Below are positions 42,967-51,658 of a stretch of 64,000 bases of DNA, piece by piece (positions within the stretch are counted from its first letter, which is position 1; every line of letters begins with the position of its first letter). The notes under the pieces are model-generated. The model worked only from the letters and a program-made list of their open reading frames with translations, was not told the origin of the DNA and made no database searches. The position numbers were made by a program, and so were the translations under genes. Source of the stretch: Brevibacterium renqingii. GTDB lineage: Bacteria; Actinomycetota; Actinomycetes; Actinomycetales; Brevibacteriaceae. The stretch is from assembly GCF_017808105.1 (NCBI RefSeq), contig NZ_JADBHF010000014.1:1-64000 (forward strand). The letters are read 5' to 3'.

Positions 42967-44034
42967 ATGCGATCGACGATGATCACGCGCACTCGGCGGG
43001 CCGCCTCGGCGGGTGCGGAGACGAAGAGGAGCGTCCGCACACGCGCAGTCGGAGTCGGGGCGGTCCTCGCGGGCCTCGCCCTCGTGGCCACCGCCTGCGG
43101 CAACAAGGCGCAGCCGCCCGGTGAGGGCGGGGACTATCCGAAGGGACCGGTCACGGTCACCGCACCGGCCGAACCCGGCTCCGGATGGGACACCACGGCG
43201 CGCGCGATGGTCGAAGCCCTCCAGCAGGAGGACATCGTGAGCACCCCGCTGCCCGTGCAGAACAAGCCCGGCGGCACCGGCTGCTCCTGGATCACCTCGA
43301 TGATGCAGCAGGAGAAGGGCAAGGACGACCAGATCGCCGTCACCTCCCTGGCCAGCCAGACGATGAAGGCCCGCGGCCTGTGCGAATACGGTCCCGAGGA
43401 CACCACACTCATCGCCACCCTCTACGTCGAGGACTTCATGGTCGTGACCCCCGAGGACGGAGACTTCAAGGACCTCGACGCCCTGGTCAAGGCGCTCAAG
43501 GACGACCCGCAGAAGGTCACCGTCGCGGCCGCCGGCGACGACACGCTGCCGTTTGCGCTGTTCGCCGAGGAAGCCGGCATCGACCCGGCCGACATCAACT
43601 TCGTCAACTACGACGGCGGCGGCGAACAGACCACGGCCATGCTCAACGGGGATGCGAAGGTCGCGATCGCCGGCATGAGCGAGTTCCGTTCGGTGCTCGA
43701 ATCCGGGGACATCAAACCTCTCGTGACCTTCGCCGAGAAGCCCCTGGCCGCACCCTTCGGCTCGGTGCCCACAGCCAAGGACTCCGGCTACGACGTCACT
43801 CTCGGCAATTGGCGCGGCGTGTTCGGCCCCGCCGAGATGCCCGATGAGGCCGTGGACTTCTGGGCCAAGGCGCTGGACGACATGAGCGAGACGGACACCT
43901 GGAAGGAGACGCTGAAGAACAACCAGTGGGCCGAGGAGTTCCGCACCGGCGACGATGCACAGGCCTACGTCGACGAGGCCGCGAAGACGGTCGAGGAAGG
44001 CGTCAAGGAAACCGATCTGGGCAACGGCGAATGA
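42967..44034 (+). CDS. tctC: Tripartite tricarboxylate transporter substrate-binding lipoprotein
   Basis: 355 residues. A long signal peptide ends in a lipobox (LAGLALVATACGN, Cys near residue 42), then the Bug/TctC fold: YPKGPVTVTAPAEPGSGWDTTARAMVEALQQ, VQNKPGGTGCSWITSMM and, later, VNYDGGGEQTTAMLNGDAKVAIAGMSE. The mature protein captures a carboxylate outside the membrane and feeds TctA/TctB. Start at 42967 follows AAAGGGGAAG. The open frame continues upstream through the 18-bp repeats but without signal-peptide features. Confidence 0.92.
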   Translation: MRSTMITRTRRAASAGAETKRSVRTRAVGVGAVLAGLALVATACGNKAQPPGEGGDYPKGPVTVTAPAEPGSGWDTTARAMVEALQQEDIVSTPLPVQNKPGGTGCSWITSMMQQEKGKDDQIAVTSLASQTMKARGLCEYGPEDTTLIATLYVEDFMVVTPEDGDFKDLDALVKALKDDPQKVTVAAAGDDTLPFALFAEEAGIDPADINFVNYDGGGEQTTAMLNGDAKVAIAGMSEFRSVLESGDIKPLVTFAEKPLAAPFGSVPTAKDSGYDVTLGNWRGVFGPAEMPDEAVDFWAKALDDMSETDTWKETLKNNQWAEEFRTGDDAQAYVDEAAKTVEEGVKETDLGNGE

Positions 44035-44597
44035 CCGCGCAGCGCACCGACCTCATCACCGGCGGCGTCATCGCCGTCATCGGTGCGGTCTACTACATCG
44101 CGACGTTCTCCATCCAGGAGACCGCGAACATCGTCACCCCGCGCACCTTCCCCGCGATCGTGGGCATCGCGCTGATCGTGCTCGGCCTCTTCCTCGCCGG
44201 CCAGGCCGTGTACAGGGCCCGGAAGACCGCCCTCGCCGAGGCGGGGCCCGGGGTCGGCGACGCCCCCGGCGTGGGGATCGGGGACGGCGCGGCCGCCTCG
44301 GCGGGGGAGGCTGCAGATCCGCACGAACCGCGCGGCGGGGTCACCCTCGAAGCGCCGCCGGAGCCGGCGACGCGGAAGGTCGTGTTCCAGTTCGCGCTCT
44401 TCTTCGTCTATCTGGCCATCCTCATCCCGGTCGGCTTCCTGCTCTCGACTGCGGCCTTCCTCATGGGGCTGACCAGCATCTATGCGCCCGAGAAGTGGAT
44501 CCGCAACCTCATCTTCTCCGTCGTCTTCGCCGTCATCGTCTATGGTGCCTTCGTCTACGGACTCGCCGTGTACCTGCCGGTCGGGATCCTGGGCTAG
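44031..44597 (+). CDS. tctB: Tripartite tricarboxylate transporter small membrane subunit
   Basis: 188 residues with four membrane segments: residues 8-30, 38-58, about 118-140 and 150-185. A long hydrophilic loop rich in Gly, Ala and Glu (about 62-115) separates the second and third; it is longer than usual for TctB. It forms the membrane complex with TctA. The ATG overlaps the tctC stop by 4 nt. Confidence 0.88.
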   Translation: MTAQRTDLITGGVIAVIGAVYYIATFSIQETANIVTPRTFPAIVGIALIVLGLFLAGQAVYRARKTALAEAGPGVGDAPGVGIGDGAAASAGEAADPHEPRGGVTLEAPPEPATRKVVFQFALFFVYLAILIPVGFLLSTAAFLMGLTSIYAPEKWIRNLIFSVVFAVIVYGAFVYGLAVYLPVGILG

Positions 44598-44606
44598 GGG
44601 GCGGGA

Positions 44607-46121
44607 ATGGACACTCTCATCGATCTGGGAGGCGGCTTCGCCTCGGCGCTGGAACCGGCCAGCCTCGCCTTCGCCCTCCTCGGCGTGCTCCTGGGCACCG
44701 TCGTCGGGGTGCTGCCCGGAATCGGACCGATCTCGGCGATCGCGATCCTCATCCCGGTCTCCTTCGGCATGGAGCCCGTGCACGGACTCATCCTGCTCTG
44801 CGGCATCTACTACGGGTCGATGTACGGCGGGTCGATCACCGCCACGCTCATCAAGACCCCAGGTGAGGTCGCCAGCGCGGTGACCGCGATCGAAGGCTAT
44901 GAGATGGCCCGCCGAGGCCGGGGCAAGGCGGCGCTGGCGACCGCGGCGATCGGGTCGTTCCTCGCCGGCACCCTGGCGATCATCGGACTGACGTTCCTGT
45001 CGCCGCTGCTCGTCAAGCTCGCGAACGTTTTCGGCGCCACCGAATACTTCCTGCTCATGGCCACCGCTCTGCTGCTCGCGTCGACGATGTCGGCGGGATC
45101 GCGGGCCAAGGCGCTCATCTCGATCTTCATCGGACTGGCCGTCGGCCTCATCGGCCTCGACTTCCAGACCGGGCTGCCTCGGCAGACCTTCGGCATCGAC
45201 CTGCTCTCCGACGGCGTGGACTTCACGATCTTCGCGATGGCGCTCTTCGCCATCCCCGAGGCGATCCGCAACCTCGCACTCGGGCGCGGGGCGAAGGAGA
45301 CGATCCAGAGCTTCGGCGAGGACAAGTGGATGACACGGCAGGATTGGCAGCGCTCGGCCGGGCCCTGGGCGCGCGGTTCGGTGCTCGGCTTCATCATCGG
45401 CATCCTGCCCGGCGTCGGCCCGTCGCTGGCGTCCTTCATGTCCTACATCATGGAGAAGCGGATCTCGAAGCGGAAGGAGGAGTTCGGACACGGAGCCATC
45501 GAAGGCGTGGCCGGCCCCGAAGCCGCGAACAATGCCGGCGTCGGCGGTGCGATGATCCCGCTGTTCAGCCTCGGCATCCCCGGTTCGGCGACGACGGCGC
45601 TGCTGCTGTTCGTGTTCACGATGTACGGGCTGCAGCCGGGACCGCTGATCTTCCGCGACGAGACAGGTCTGATCTGGACGATCATCGCGAGCATGTACAT
45701 CGGCAACATCGCGCTCATCATCCTCAACCTGCCGCTGGTCGGGGTCTTCGTCAAACTGCTCAAGATGCCCAAGGAGATCCTCTTCTCCGCGATCCTCGTG
45801 CTCGTCGTCATCGGCGCCTACGCCATCGAGTTCAGCCTCTTCGGGCTGATGATGCTCGGCATCTTCGGCATCACCGGCTACCTCATGGAGAAAGGCGGCA
45901 TCCCGTTGGCGCCGGCGATCCTCGCACTCGTGCTCGTGCCGCTGCTCGAGGACAACTTCCGGCGCATGCTCCAGATCTCCGGAGGCTCGTTCGCACCCCT
46001 GGTCACCCGGCCGGTGTCCCTGTCGATCATCATCCTCATGGTGGCGGGCATCGTGGGACCGATGCTCTTCCGCTGGTGGGTGAGCAGACGGCAGCTGCTC
46101 GCCGACGTCACGGTGTCGTAA
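44607..46121 (+). CDS. tctA: Tripartite tricarboxylate transporter large permease subunit
   Basis: 504 residues, about 12 membrane segments. Conserved stretches are LLGVLLGTVVGVLPGIGPISAIAILIPVSFGM, GIYYGSMYGGSITATLIKTPGEVASAVTAIEGYEMARRGRGKAAL and GILPGVGPSLASFMSYIMEKRISKRKEEFGHGAIEGVAGPEAANNAGVGGAMIPLFSLGIPGSATTALLL. It is the sodium- or proton-coupled permease that works with TctC. It lies 9 nt after tctB. Confidence 0.95.
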   Translation: MDTLIDLGGGFASALEPASLAFALLGVLLGTVVGVLPGIGPISAIAILIPVSFGMEPVHGLILLCGIYYGSMYGGSITATLIKTPGEVASAVTAIEGYEMARRGRGKAALATAAIGSFLAGTLAIIGLTFLSPLLVKLANVFGATEYFLLMATALLLASTMSAGSRAKALISIFIGLAVGLIGLDFQTGLPRQTFGIDLLSDGVDFTIFAMALFAIPEAIRNLALGRGAKETIQSFGEDKWMTRQDWQRSAGPWARGSVLGFIIGILPGVGPSLASFMSYIMEKRISKRKEEFGHGAIEGVAGPEAANNAGVGGAMIPLFSLGIPGSATTALLLFVFTMYGLQPGPLIFRDETGLIWTIIASMYIGNIALIILNLPLVGVFVKLLKMPKEILFSAILVLVVIGAYAIEFSLFGLMMLGIFGITGYLMEKGGIPLAPAILALVLVPLLEDNFRRMLQISGGSFAPLVTRPVSLSIIILMVAGIVGPMLFRWWVSRRQLLADVTVS

Positions 46122-46154
46122 TGTCGACGTGTGGAAAATGCCGACGTGTGGGAA
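46121..46154. repeat. 17-bp direct repeat at the tctA-iclR junction
   Basis: ATGTCGACGTGTGGAAA (46121-46137) is followed directly by ATGCCGACGTGTGGGAA (46138-46154), 15 of 17 identical. It begins at the last base of tctA, before the IclR start. It could be a regulator site or a small duplication. Confidence 0.6.
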
Positions 46155-46163
46155 GGGGCGGGC

Positions 46164-46865
46164 ATGAGGGACGCCGCTGAGAAGCCGTTGCCGGAGATCG
46201 GCGTCATCGATCGCAGCGCTGCGATCCTCGCTGCCCTGCAGGACGAGCCGATGACCGCCGCGGAGATGTGCCGGCGGCTCGGATACTCGAAGTCGACGAC
46301 CTACCGGCTGCTGGCCGATCTGCGGGCACACAGATTCATCGTCCGCGATTCGTCCGGACTGCTGCGGCTGGGCCCTTTCCCCGGTCGGCGCAGCATCGCC
46401 ACGACGAACTCCGTGCTCGAGTATCTGCGGTCGATGACCGGAGAGTCCGTGCAGCTGTGGATCCGGGTCGGCGAGGACCGGGTGTGCGTGCGCAACGTCG
46501 AGGCAGACCACGAGCTGCGGGTCTCCCGGGGTGTCGGAACCGTCCTGCCGCTGGTCGACGGCGGTTCTGCCGCGCTGGCGCTGTGCGGTCCGGGCAATCC
46601 CGCGGAGTTCTACGCGACGAAGCAGGCGCGGGTGGCGGGGACCGCCTCGGCGAGTGTCGCGTTCACCGTCGGGGCGAATGTGTTCGCCCTCTGCGTGTCC
46701 TATCCGCTGACCCGGGAGCCGGAGAACGTCGCCGGCGCCTATCGCACCCTGCTCGCCCAGGCCGCGGGCGAGCTGCGGGCGCTGCTCGAGGGCAACGAGG
46801 AGCTCGGAGTGCTGCGCGACATCGCCCGCCTGGCCCTCGGCGCGAGGAGACAGGCGGGGGAGTAG
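46164..46865 (+). CDS. IclR-family regulator of the tctCBA/CoA-transferase cluster
   Basis: 233 residues: an N-terminal winged helix (VIDRSAAILAALQDEPMTAAEMCRRLGYSKSTTYRLLADLRAHRFIVRDSSGLLRLGP) and a shortened IclR effector domain. An ATG at 46164 preceded by GGAAGGGG is preferred; a GTG at 46131 is possible. Position at the end of the transport genes suggests it senses the imported acid or its CoA ester. Confidence 0.83.
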   Translation: MRDAAEKPLPEIGVIDRSAAILAALQDEPMTAAEMCRRLGYSKSTTYRLLADLRAHRFIVRDSSGLLRLGPFPGRRSIATTNSVLEYLRSMTGESVQLWIRVGEDRVCVRNVEADHELRVSRGVGTVLPLVDGGSAALALCGPGNPAEFYATKQARVAGTASASVAFTVGANVFALCVSYPLTREPENVAGAYRTLLAQAAGELRALLEGNEELGVLRDIARLALGARRQAGE

Positions 46866-46892
46866 ACGCGCGGCCGGAGCCTGCCGGTGGCA

Positions 46893-48890
46893 TCAGGCGT
46901 TCGCGGGCTGCGCCGCCGTCGGAGTGGGCCTCTCCTTCTCCGGCGCCGCTGCGGAGCCTCGTGTGCTGCGCAGCAGCCGCATCGCGTTGGCGATGACCAC
47001 CAGCACGGAAGCTTCATGGACCAGCATGCCGATCGACATCGTCACCCCGCCGGCGAAGACGCCGGCCAGCAGCACCACCACCGTGACCAGGGCGATCCCG
47101 ATGTTCTGCCGCATCACGGACGCGGTCCGTTTGGCCAGGCCGATGGCTTCCGGCAGCTTCAGCAGATTGTCGCCCATCAGAGCGATGTCTGCGGTCTCCA
47201 CCGCCACGGCCGAGCCGGCGGCTCCCATGGCCACGCCGATGTCCGCGGTGGCCAGGGCCGGGGCGTCGTTGACGCCGTCGCCGACCATGGCGATGGTGTG
47301 GCCTTCCTTCTGCAGCCGCGCGACCACGTCCAGCTTGTCCTCGGGAAGCAGGGAAGCGTGGATCTCGTCGATGCCGGTGGCCTTGCCGATGGCCTCGGCC
47401 ACCAGCCGGGTGTCACCGGTGAGCATGACCACTTTCTTCACGCCGGCCCGGTGGAGGCGGGCGACCATCTCGGGCGCATCCGGGCGGATCTGATCGGCGA
47501 CGGCCACGACGCCGATGACCCGGTCGTCGACAGCCACGATCATCGGAGTCTTGCCGTCGGCGGCCAGCGCTTCGGCCGTGCGAGCAGCGCTGCCGTCGTC
47601 GGCGATGCCGAACTGGGCCAGCAGCGGCGGGTTGCCGATCAGCACCCGGCGGCCCTCGATATCCGAGACGATGCCCTTGCCGGGGACCGGGGTGACGGTG
47701 CCGGGAATGCCGCGCGGGCCCACTCCATCCGCCTGGGCGGTCTCCAGGATGGGACGGGCCAGCGGGTGTTCGGAGCCGGCCTCCGCATCCGCCGCCCAGC
47801 GCAGCACCTCGCTGCGCTCCAGGCTCGAATCCAGCACGATCACGTCGGTCAGCTGAGGACGCCCCTCGGTGAGGGTGCCGGTCTTGTCCACAGCGACGGC
47901 GGAGATCTTCGCCGAGGTCTCCAGGAACTCGCCGCCCTTGATCAGGATGCCGGTGCGGGCGGCGCGGCCGATGCCGGCCACGATCGCGACCGGGATGGAG
48001 ATCACCAGGGCACCGGGGCAGCCGATGACCAGCAGGGTCAGAGCCAGGACCACGTCACCGGAGATGAGCCAGGCCACCAGGGCCAGAACCATGACCGCGG
48101 GGGTGTACCAGCCGGAGAAGCGGTCGATGAACGCCTGCGTGCGGGCCTTGGCGTCCTGGGCTTCCTCCACCCGATGGATGATCCGCGCCAAGGTGGTGTC
48201 GGCACCGATGCCGGTGGCCAGCACCTGCAGAAACCCGCCACGGGAGACGGTGCCGGCGAAGACCTGCCCGCCCTTGGCCTTCTCCACCGGGATCGACTCG
48301 CCGGTGATCGAGGCCTCATCGATGGCTCCGGTGCCAGAGACGACCTGGCCGTCCACCGGCACCTTCGCGCCGTTCTTGACGAGGACGATCTCGCCCATCC
48401 TCACCTGGCCGGCGGGAATCTCCTGCTGCTCACCATCGCGCACGACGATCGCGGAATCCGGGGCGACGGCGACGAGCTCGGCCAGTGCCGAACGCGTCTT
48501 GTTGAGGGTCGCGGCCTCCAGCGCGTGGCCGACCGCGAACAGGAACGTCACCGCCGCGGCCTCCCAGAAGTTGCCGATGATGACCGCGCCGATGGCTGCG
48601 ACGGACACGAGCAGGTCGATGCCGATGACCTTGGCGATCAGTGCGCGAACCGCTTTGACCGCGATTCCGTAGCCGGCGACCACGGCCGCGGCGATCATCA
48701 GCACGTCGCCGAGGGTGAAGACCCCGCCGGCATGCGTGGCGTGGGCGCCGGCATCGAGCCACCATTGCCGGCCGACGGTGGGATCACCGGCGCCGCCCAG
48801 CCACCGGATGGCGAAGGAGATGATGATGAGCATGCCGGACACGACGGGAACCGACCAGTTCCCGTGGACCCATTTCTGGAGCCTGTTCAC
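46893..48890 (-). CDS. Heavy-metal P1B-type ATPase with a CPG transmembrane motif
   Basis: 665 residues. The P-type signature DKTGTLTEGRPQ, the nucleotide site HPLARPILE, TGDTRLVAEAIG and the hinge MVGDGVNDAPALATADIGVAMG are all present. The transmembrane metal motif is Cys291-Pro-Gly (VIGCPGALVISIPVAI) instead of Cys-Pro-Cys. There is no N-terminal metal-binding domain; that role may fall to the HMA protein encoded just upstream. It should export a soft metal (Zn, Cd, Cu or similar) across the membrane. GTG start with AAAGG upstream. Confidence 0.9.
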   Translation of the reverse strand: MNRLQKWVHGNWSVPVVSGMLIIISFAIRWLGGAGDPTVGRQWWLDAGAHATHAGGVFTLGDVLMIAAAVVAGYGIAVKAVRALIAKVIGIDLLVSVAAIGAVIIGNFWEAAAVTFLFAVGHALEAATLNKTRSALAELVAVAPDSAIVVRDGEQQEIPAGQVRMGEIVLVKNGAKVPVDGQVVSGTGAIDEASITGESIPVEKAKGGQVFAGTVSRGGFLQVLATGIGADTTLARIIHRVEEAQDAKARTQAFIDRFSGWYTPAVMVLALVAWLISGDVVLALTLLVIGCPGALVISIPVAIVAGIGRAARTGILIKGGEFLETSAKISAVAVDKTGTLTEGRPQLTDVIVLDSSLERSEVLRWAADAEAGSEHPLARPILETAQADGVGPRGIPGTVTPVPGKGIVSDIEGRRVLIGNPPLLAQFGIADDGSAARTAEALAADGKTPMIVAVDDRVIGVVAVADQIRPDAPEMVARLHRAGVKKVVMLTGDTRLVAEAIGKATGIDEIHASLLPEDKLDVVARLQKEGHTIAMVGDGVNDAPALATADIGVAMGAAGSAVAVETADIALMGDNLLKLPEAIGLAKRTASVMRQNIGIALVTVVVLLAGVFAGGVTMSIGMLVHEASVLVVIANAMRLLRSTRGSAAAPEKERPTPTAAQPANA

Positions 48891-48956
48891 TTTCGGGTAC
48901 GACCTTTCTGGATCTGGAGCCGGCGGGCCGGCAGGTTGGAATGAGCAGAGAGGCGT

Positions 48957-48978
48957 GCGGGCCCCCGCAGGGGCCCGC
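48957..48978 (-). terminator. Strong intercistronic hairpin between the HMA protein and P1B ATPase genes
   Basis: GCGGGCCCC (48957-48965) and GGGGCCCGC (48970-48978) form a perfect 9-bp GC stem with a 4-nt loop (CGCA), 5 nt after the HMA stop. There is no U-run, so it may be a partial terminator or an RNA-stability element that favours the chaperone over the ATPase. Confidence 0.65.
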
Positions 48979-48983
48979 TGGCC

Positions 48984-49217
48984 TCAGAAGGCCGTGGGAG
49001 CGGCCTTGTAGCCGGCCTTCGCGATGGCGGTGACAATGTCCTCGACCGAAACGCGTTCGATGTCGTGGTCGACCTCGATGCGCGCGGAGGCGAAATGGAC
49101 CTTCACGTTCTCGACACCCTTCAGGCGTCCGACCTGCTTCTCGATCTTGGCCACGCAGGAGGGGCAGGAGAATCCTTCGGCCCGCAGGATGGTGTGGGTG
49201 GTGGTCGCGTTGGTCAT
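48984..49217 (-). CDS. Heavy-metal-associated (HMA) domain protein, metal chaperone
   Basis: 77 residues, one ferredoxin-like HMA domain. The metal site is GFSCPSCVAKIEKQVGRLKGVENVKV (C-x2-C), followed by the usual VSVEDIVTAIAKAGYKA. Unlike copper chaperones (MxCxxC), it has FSCPSC. It likely delivers a metal ion to the P1B ATPase next door. AAAGGACTCC precedes the ATG. First gene of the operon. Confidence 0.9.
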   Translation of the reverse strand: MTNATTTHTILRAEGFSCPSCVAKIEKQVGRLKGVENVKVHFASARIEVDHDIERVSVEDIVTAIAKAGYKAAPTAF

Positions 49218-49284
49218 TGCGGAGTCCTTTCACTGTTGTTCCTTCTTGACACCTTCAATGTAGGTTCGCCGCGCCGCGGACTCC

Positions 49285-49298
49285 TTGACCTGGATCAA
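49285..49298. promoter_or_regulatory. FNR-type box between the HMA gene and the Crp/Fnr gene
   Basis: TTGAC-CTGG-ATCAA matches the FNR/DNR consensus TTGAT-N4-ATCAA at nine of ten fixed positions. It lies about 70 nt upstream of the HMA start and 80 nt upstream of the divergent regulator, whose recognition helix has the FNR-type Glu and Arg. Confidence 0.75.
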
Positions 49299-49377
49299 GT
49301 TCGCACTGCTCCGCCCTGGTGAGCTCTGCCGACAGGGTCTGCGACGGTCTCGCGCCCGCGTGAGATAGGCTCGGAGC

Positions 49378-50061
49378 ATGTCCGAGCGTGATCTGTGCGT
49401 CACCCGCGTCCCGATCTTCCAAGGTCTCACCCTCCAGGAACAGCTGCGCGTCGCGGACTTCGCCCGGCCGATACTCGCCGCCAAAGGGGAGATCGTCTAC
49501 GGCCCCGGACAGCCGGTCTCACGCCTGCTGGTGATGCACAGCGGACAGGTCAAGATCAGCCATGAGTCCGCCAATGGTCAGGAACAGATCCTGCGAACGG
49601 TGACCGATGGCGATGTCGTGGGCGAACGGGCCTTCCTGACCGGCCATCGCTCGAACGACCTCGCAGTCGCGCTGGAAGACAGCAGGATGTGCGTCTTCGA
49701 CCACAGCGACCTCGCAGCGCTTCTGCGTGAATACCCCGACATCAGCCAGCGGATGCTGCGGACACTCTCCGACCGGCTGTCCTCCGTGGAGCGGCTCCTG
49801 GCCGCCATCACCTCCAGCGATGTCACTGCCCGCGTCGCTGCCTACCTCCTGGACCTGCCCGGCAGCATGCGGGAGGGAACAGTCACAGTGACACTGCCGA
49901 TGGCGAAACAGGAGATCGCCGCATACCTCGGGACTACCCCGGAGACCTTGAGCCGGCGCCTCGCAGCGCTCTCTGCCTCCGGGCTCATCGAACTCGACGG
50001 GCGTCGAAACGTCAGGATCCTCGACATCGACGGGCTCGAACGCGTCGCAACGCCTCGATAG
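49378..50061 (+). CDS. Crp/Fnr-family regulator, FNR-type recognition helix
   Basis: 227 residues: a cNMP-like sensor domain (about 12-120), a dimer helix, and a winged helix with MAKQEIAAYLGTTPETLSRRLAALSASGLIEL. Glu189 and Arg193 in PETLSRR correspond to the Glu and Arg of FNR that read TTGA. Only two cysteines are present (near residues 7 and 104), so the four-Cys iron-sulfur sensor of FNR is absent; it may sense metal, redox or NO differently. Divergent from the HMA-ATPase genes with an FNR box between. Confidence 0.88.
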   Translation: MSERDLCVTRVPIFQGLTLQEQLRVADFARPILAAKGEIVYGPGQPVSRLLVMHSGQVKISHESANGQEQILRTVTDGDVVGERAFLTGHRSNDLAVALEDSRMCVFDHSDLAALLREYPDISQRMLRTLSDRLSSVERLLAAITSSDVTARVAAYLLDLPGSMREGTVTVTLPMAKQEIAAYLGTTPETLSRRLAALSASGLIELDGRRNVRILDIDGLERVATPR

Positions 50062-50213
50062 ACCCGCGCCGGCGGCAGTGCCCGGACACCGGAGCGAGAT
50101 GTTCACACATGGAGTCAGTCCGGCGAAATAGGATGCAGGGAGACCGATATCGATTCTGCCGAGCACGTCCAGCGTCACCGACGGGCGTGGCAGTCATAGG
50201 AGGACACCGCATC

Positions 50214-50765
50214 GTGCCACGCACCGTCTACTACACCGCGACCACGCTCGACGGATTCATCGCCGATCCGAACGATTCGCTCGAGTGGCTGCTGCGGCAG
50301 ACCGAGGAACAGCCCGACGACGGCTTCTTCGAAGGCGTCGGCGCGATCGTCATGGGAGCGACGACGTACGAATGGCTGCTGCGCAACCTCGACGGACCGT
50401 GGCCGTACTCGATGCCCACATGGGTGATGACCCACCGGAACTCAGCGCTGCCCGAATCAGGCGAGGACGGAGAGAAACCCGATATCCGCTTCGCTCAAGG
50501 GTCGGTCGCCGACCACTATGTCGAGATGTGCACGGCCACCGGCGACCACGATCTGTGGGTGATGGGCGGGGGAGACCTCGCCGGGCAGTTCGCCGACGAG
50601 GGATTCCTCGACGAGATCATCACCTGGACGGCACCGGTAACCCTCGGCAAGGGCCGCCCGCTGCTGCCCCGTCGGCTCGATCTCGAACTCATCGAAGTCG
50701 GACACAGCGATCCCTTCGTCATCGCCCGCCACCGCGTCATCGGCCCTCTTCTCGAGGACGGTTGA
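50214..50765 (+). CDS. Dihydrofolate reductase-family protein (RibD C-terminal/YwjB-like)
   Basis: 183 residues with the DHFR/RibD-C fold: RTVYYTATTLDGFIADPNDSLEWLL, GAIVMGATTYEWLL and LWVMGGGDLAGQFADEGFLDEIITWTAPVTLGKGRPLLP. Such stand-alone proteins bind NADPH; substrates are mostly unknown. The GTG at 50214 with AGGAGG 10 nt upstream is preferred; the frame is open to 50109 but without a ribosome site. Confidence 0.85.
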   Translation: MPRTVYYTATTLDGFIADPNDSLEWLLRQTEEQPDDGFFEGVGAIVMGATTYEWLLRNLDGPWPYSMPTWVMTHRNSALPESGEDGEKPDIRFAQGSVADHYVEMCTATGDHDLWVMGGGDLAGQFADEGFLDEIITWTAPVTLGKGRPLLPRRLDLELIEVGHSDPFVIARHRVIGPLLEDG

Positions 50766-50899
50766 GCAAGTCCCGGCAGGGTCCCTCGCCGAGGCGGCCC
50801 CACCGTCCGAACGCAAGGTCGGACCGCCTCGGCGAAGTTGTCCATCCGGATGCCGGGCAGTTCTGGCGCAGGTGAGAGGTTCCGTGGTTCGATGCAGGC

Positions 50900-51658
50900 A
50901 TGACTGCAGCGATCGAGAACCATCGGGCCCGCCTGCGCGCGGGGGAGATCTACAACGGACTGTGGATGATGTCGACGAGTCCGGAGCTCGCGAAGATCGG
51001 AGCGGCGGCCGGATTCGACTATGTCTGCCTCGACCTGCAGCACGGACTGGTCCGCCCCACCGATGTGCTGCGGATGACCGATGCCTTGCGAGCCAGCGGC
51101 CCCGCGCTCGTCATCGCGCGGGTCGCGGCGAACCGGTTCACCGAGATCGGTGCGCTCGCCGACGCCGGCGTCGAAGCGATCATCGTACCCCTCGTGTCCT
51201 CCGTCGCCGAGGCGGAGGCGGCCGTCCACGCACTCGACTATCCCAGCCGCGGAGGCGACCGGTCCTGGGGACCGACCGCCGAGCTGATGCTGGGCGCGGT
51301 CCAGGACACTCGGGACGAGCGTCCGCTGCTGTTCGTCATGATCGAGAACGCTGACGGCCTCGCTGCCGTCGAGGACATCTGCGCCGTGCGGGGAATCGAC
51401 GGAGTCTACGTGGGACCCGCCGACCTCGCCTTCGCCGTCGGTGCCCTGCCGGGGCAGCCGAACGACGCCCACGCCGAGGCGCTCGTGCGGATTCGCTCTG
51501 CCGCCGATGATGCCGGGCTCATCCCCGGCATCCACTGCGGCGACGGTGCGGAAGCCAAGCTGCGCAAGGAGCAGGGCTTCCGCTTCATCACCTCGGCGGG
51601 AGACATCGGTGCGGCAGGCCGGGCGCTGCGGGAGGATCTGGCCACTGCGCGGGCGTAA
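50900..51658 (+). CDS. HpcH/HpaI aldolase-family protein
   Basis: 252 residues, a class II aldolase TIM barrel: FDYVCLDLQHGLVRPTDVLRM (Asp and His), VPLVSSVAEAEAAV, LFVMIENADGLAAVEDICAVRGIDGVYVGPADLAFAVG (metal-binding Glu and Asp). Family members cleave 4-hydroxy-2-oxo-heptanedioate or 2-dehydro-3-deoxy acids to pyruvate and an aldehyde. The gene lies alone, about 200 nt before cstA, whose product may import pyruvate; a link is only suggestive. Confidence 0.88.
   Translation: MTAAIENHRARLRAGEIYNGLWMMSTSPELAKIGAAAGFDYVCLDLQHGLVRPTDVLRMTDALRASGPALVIARVAANRFTEIGALADAGVEAIIVPLVSSVAEAEAAVHALDYPSRGGDRSWGPTAELMLGAVQDTRDERPLLFVMIENADGLAAVEDICAVRGIDGVYVGPADLAFAVGALPGQPNDAHAEALVRIRSAADDAGLIPGIHCGDGAEAKLRKEQGFRFITSAGDIGAAGRALREDLATARA

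Noticed and set aside
43965-46511. 848-codon open frame on the minus strand across tctB-tctA
   Set aside because: It is antisense to well-recognised transporter genes, consists of Arg/Asp/Glu/His-rich low-complexity sequence and arises from GC-rich third positions.
46887-48944. 685-codon plus-strand frame opposite the P1B ATPase
   Set aside because: Antisense shadow of a clear ATPase gene; His/Asp/Gly-rich with no family features.
49285-49298. Reading the TTGACC stretch as a sigma-70 -35 element only
   Set aside because: It has the symmetric ATCAA partner at the correct 4-bp spacing and stands beside an FNR-type regulator gene, so a regulator site explains it better; it may overlap a promoter.
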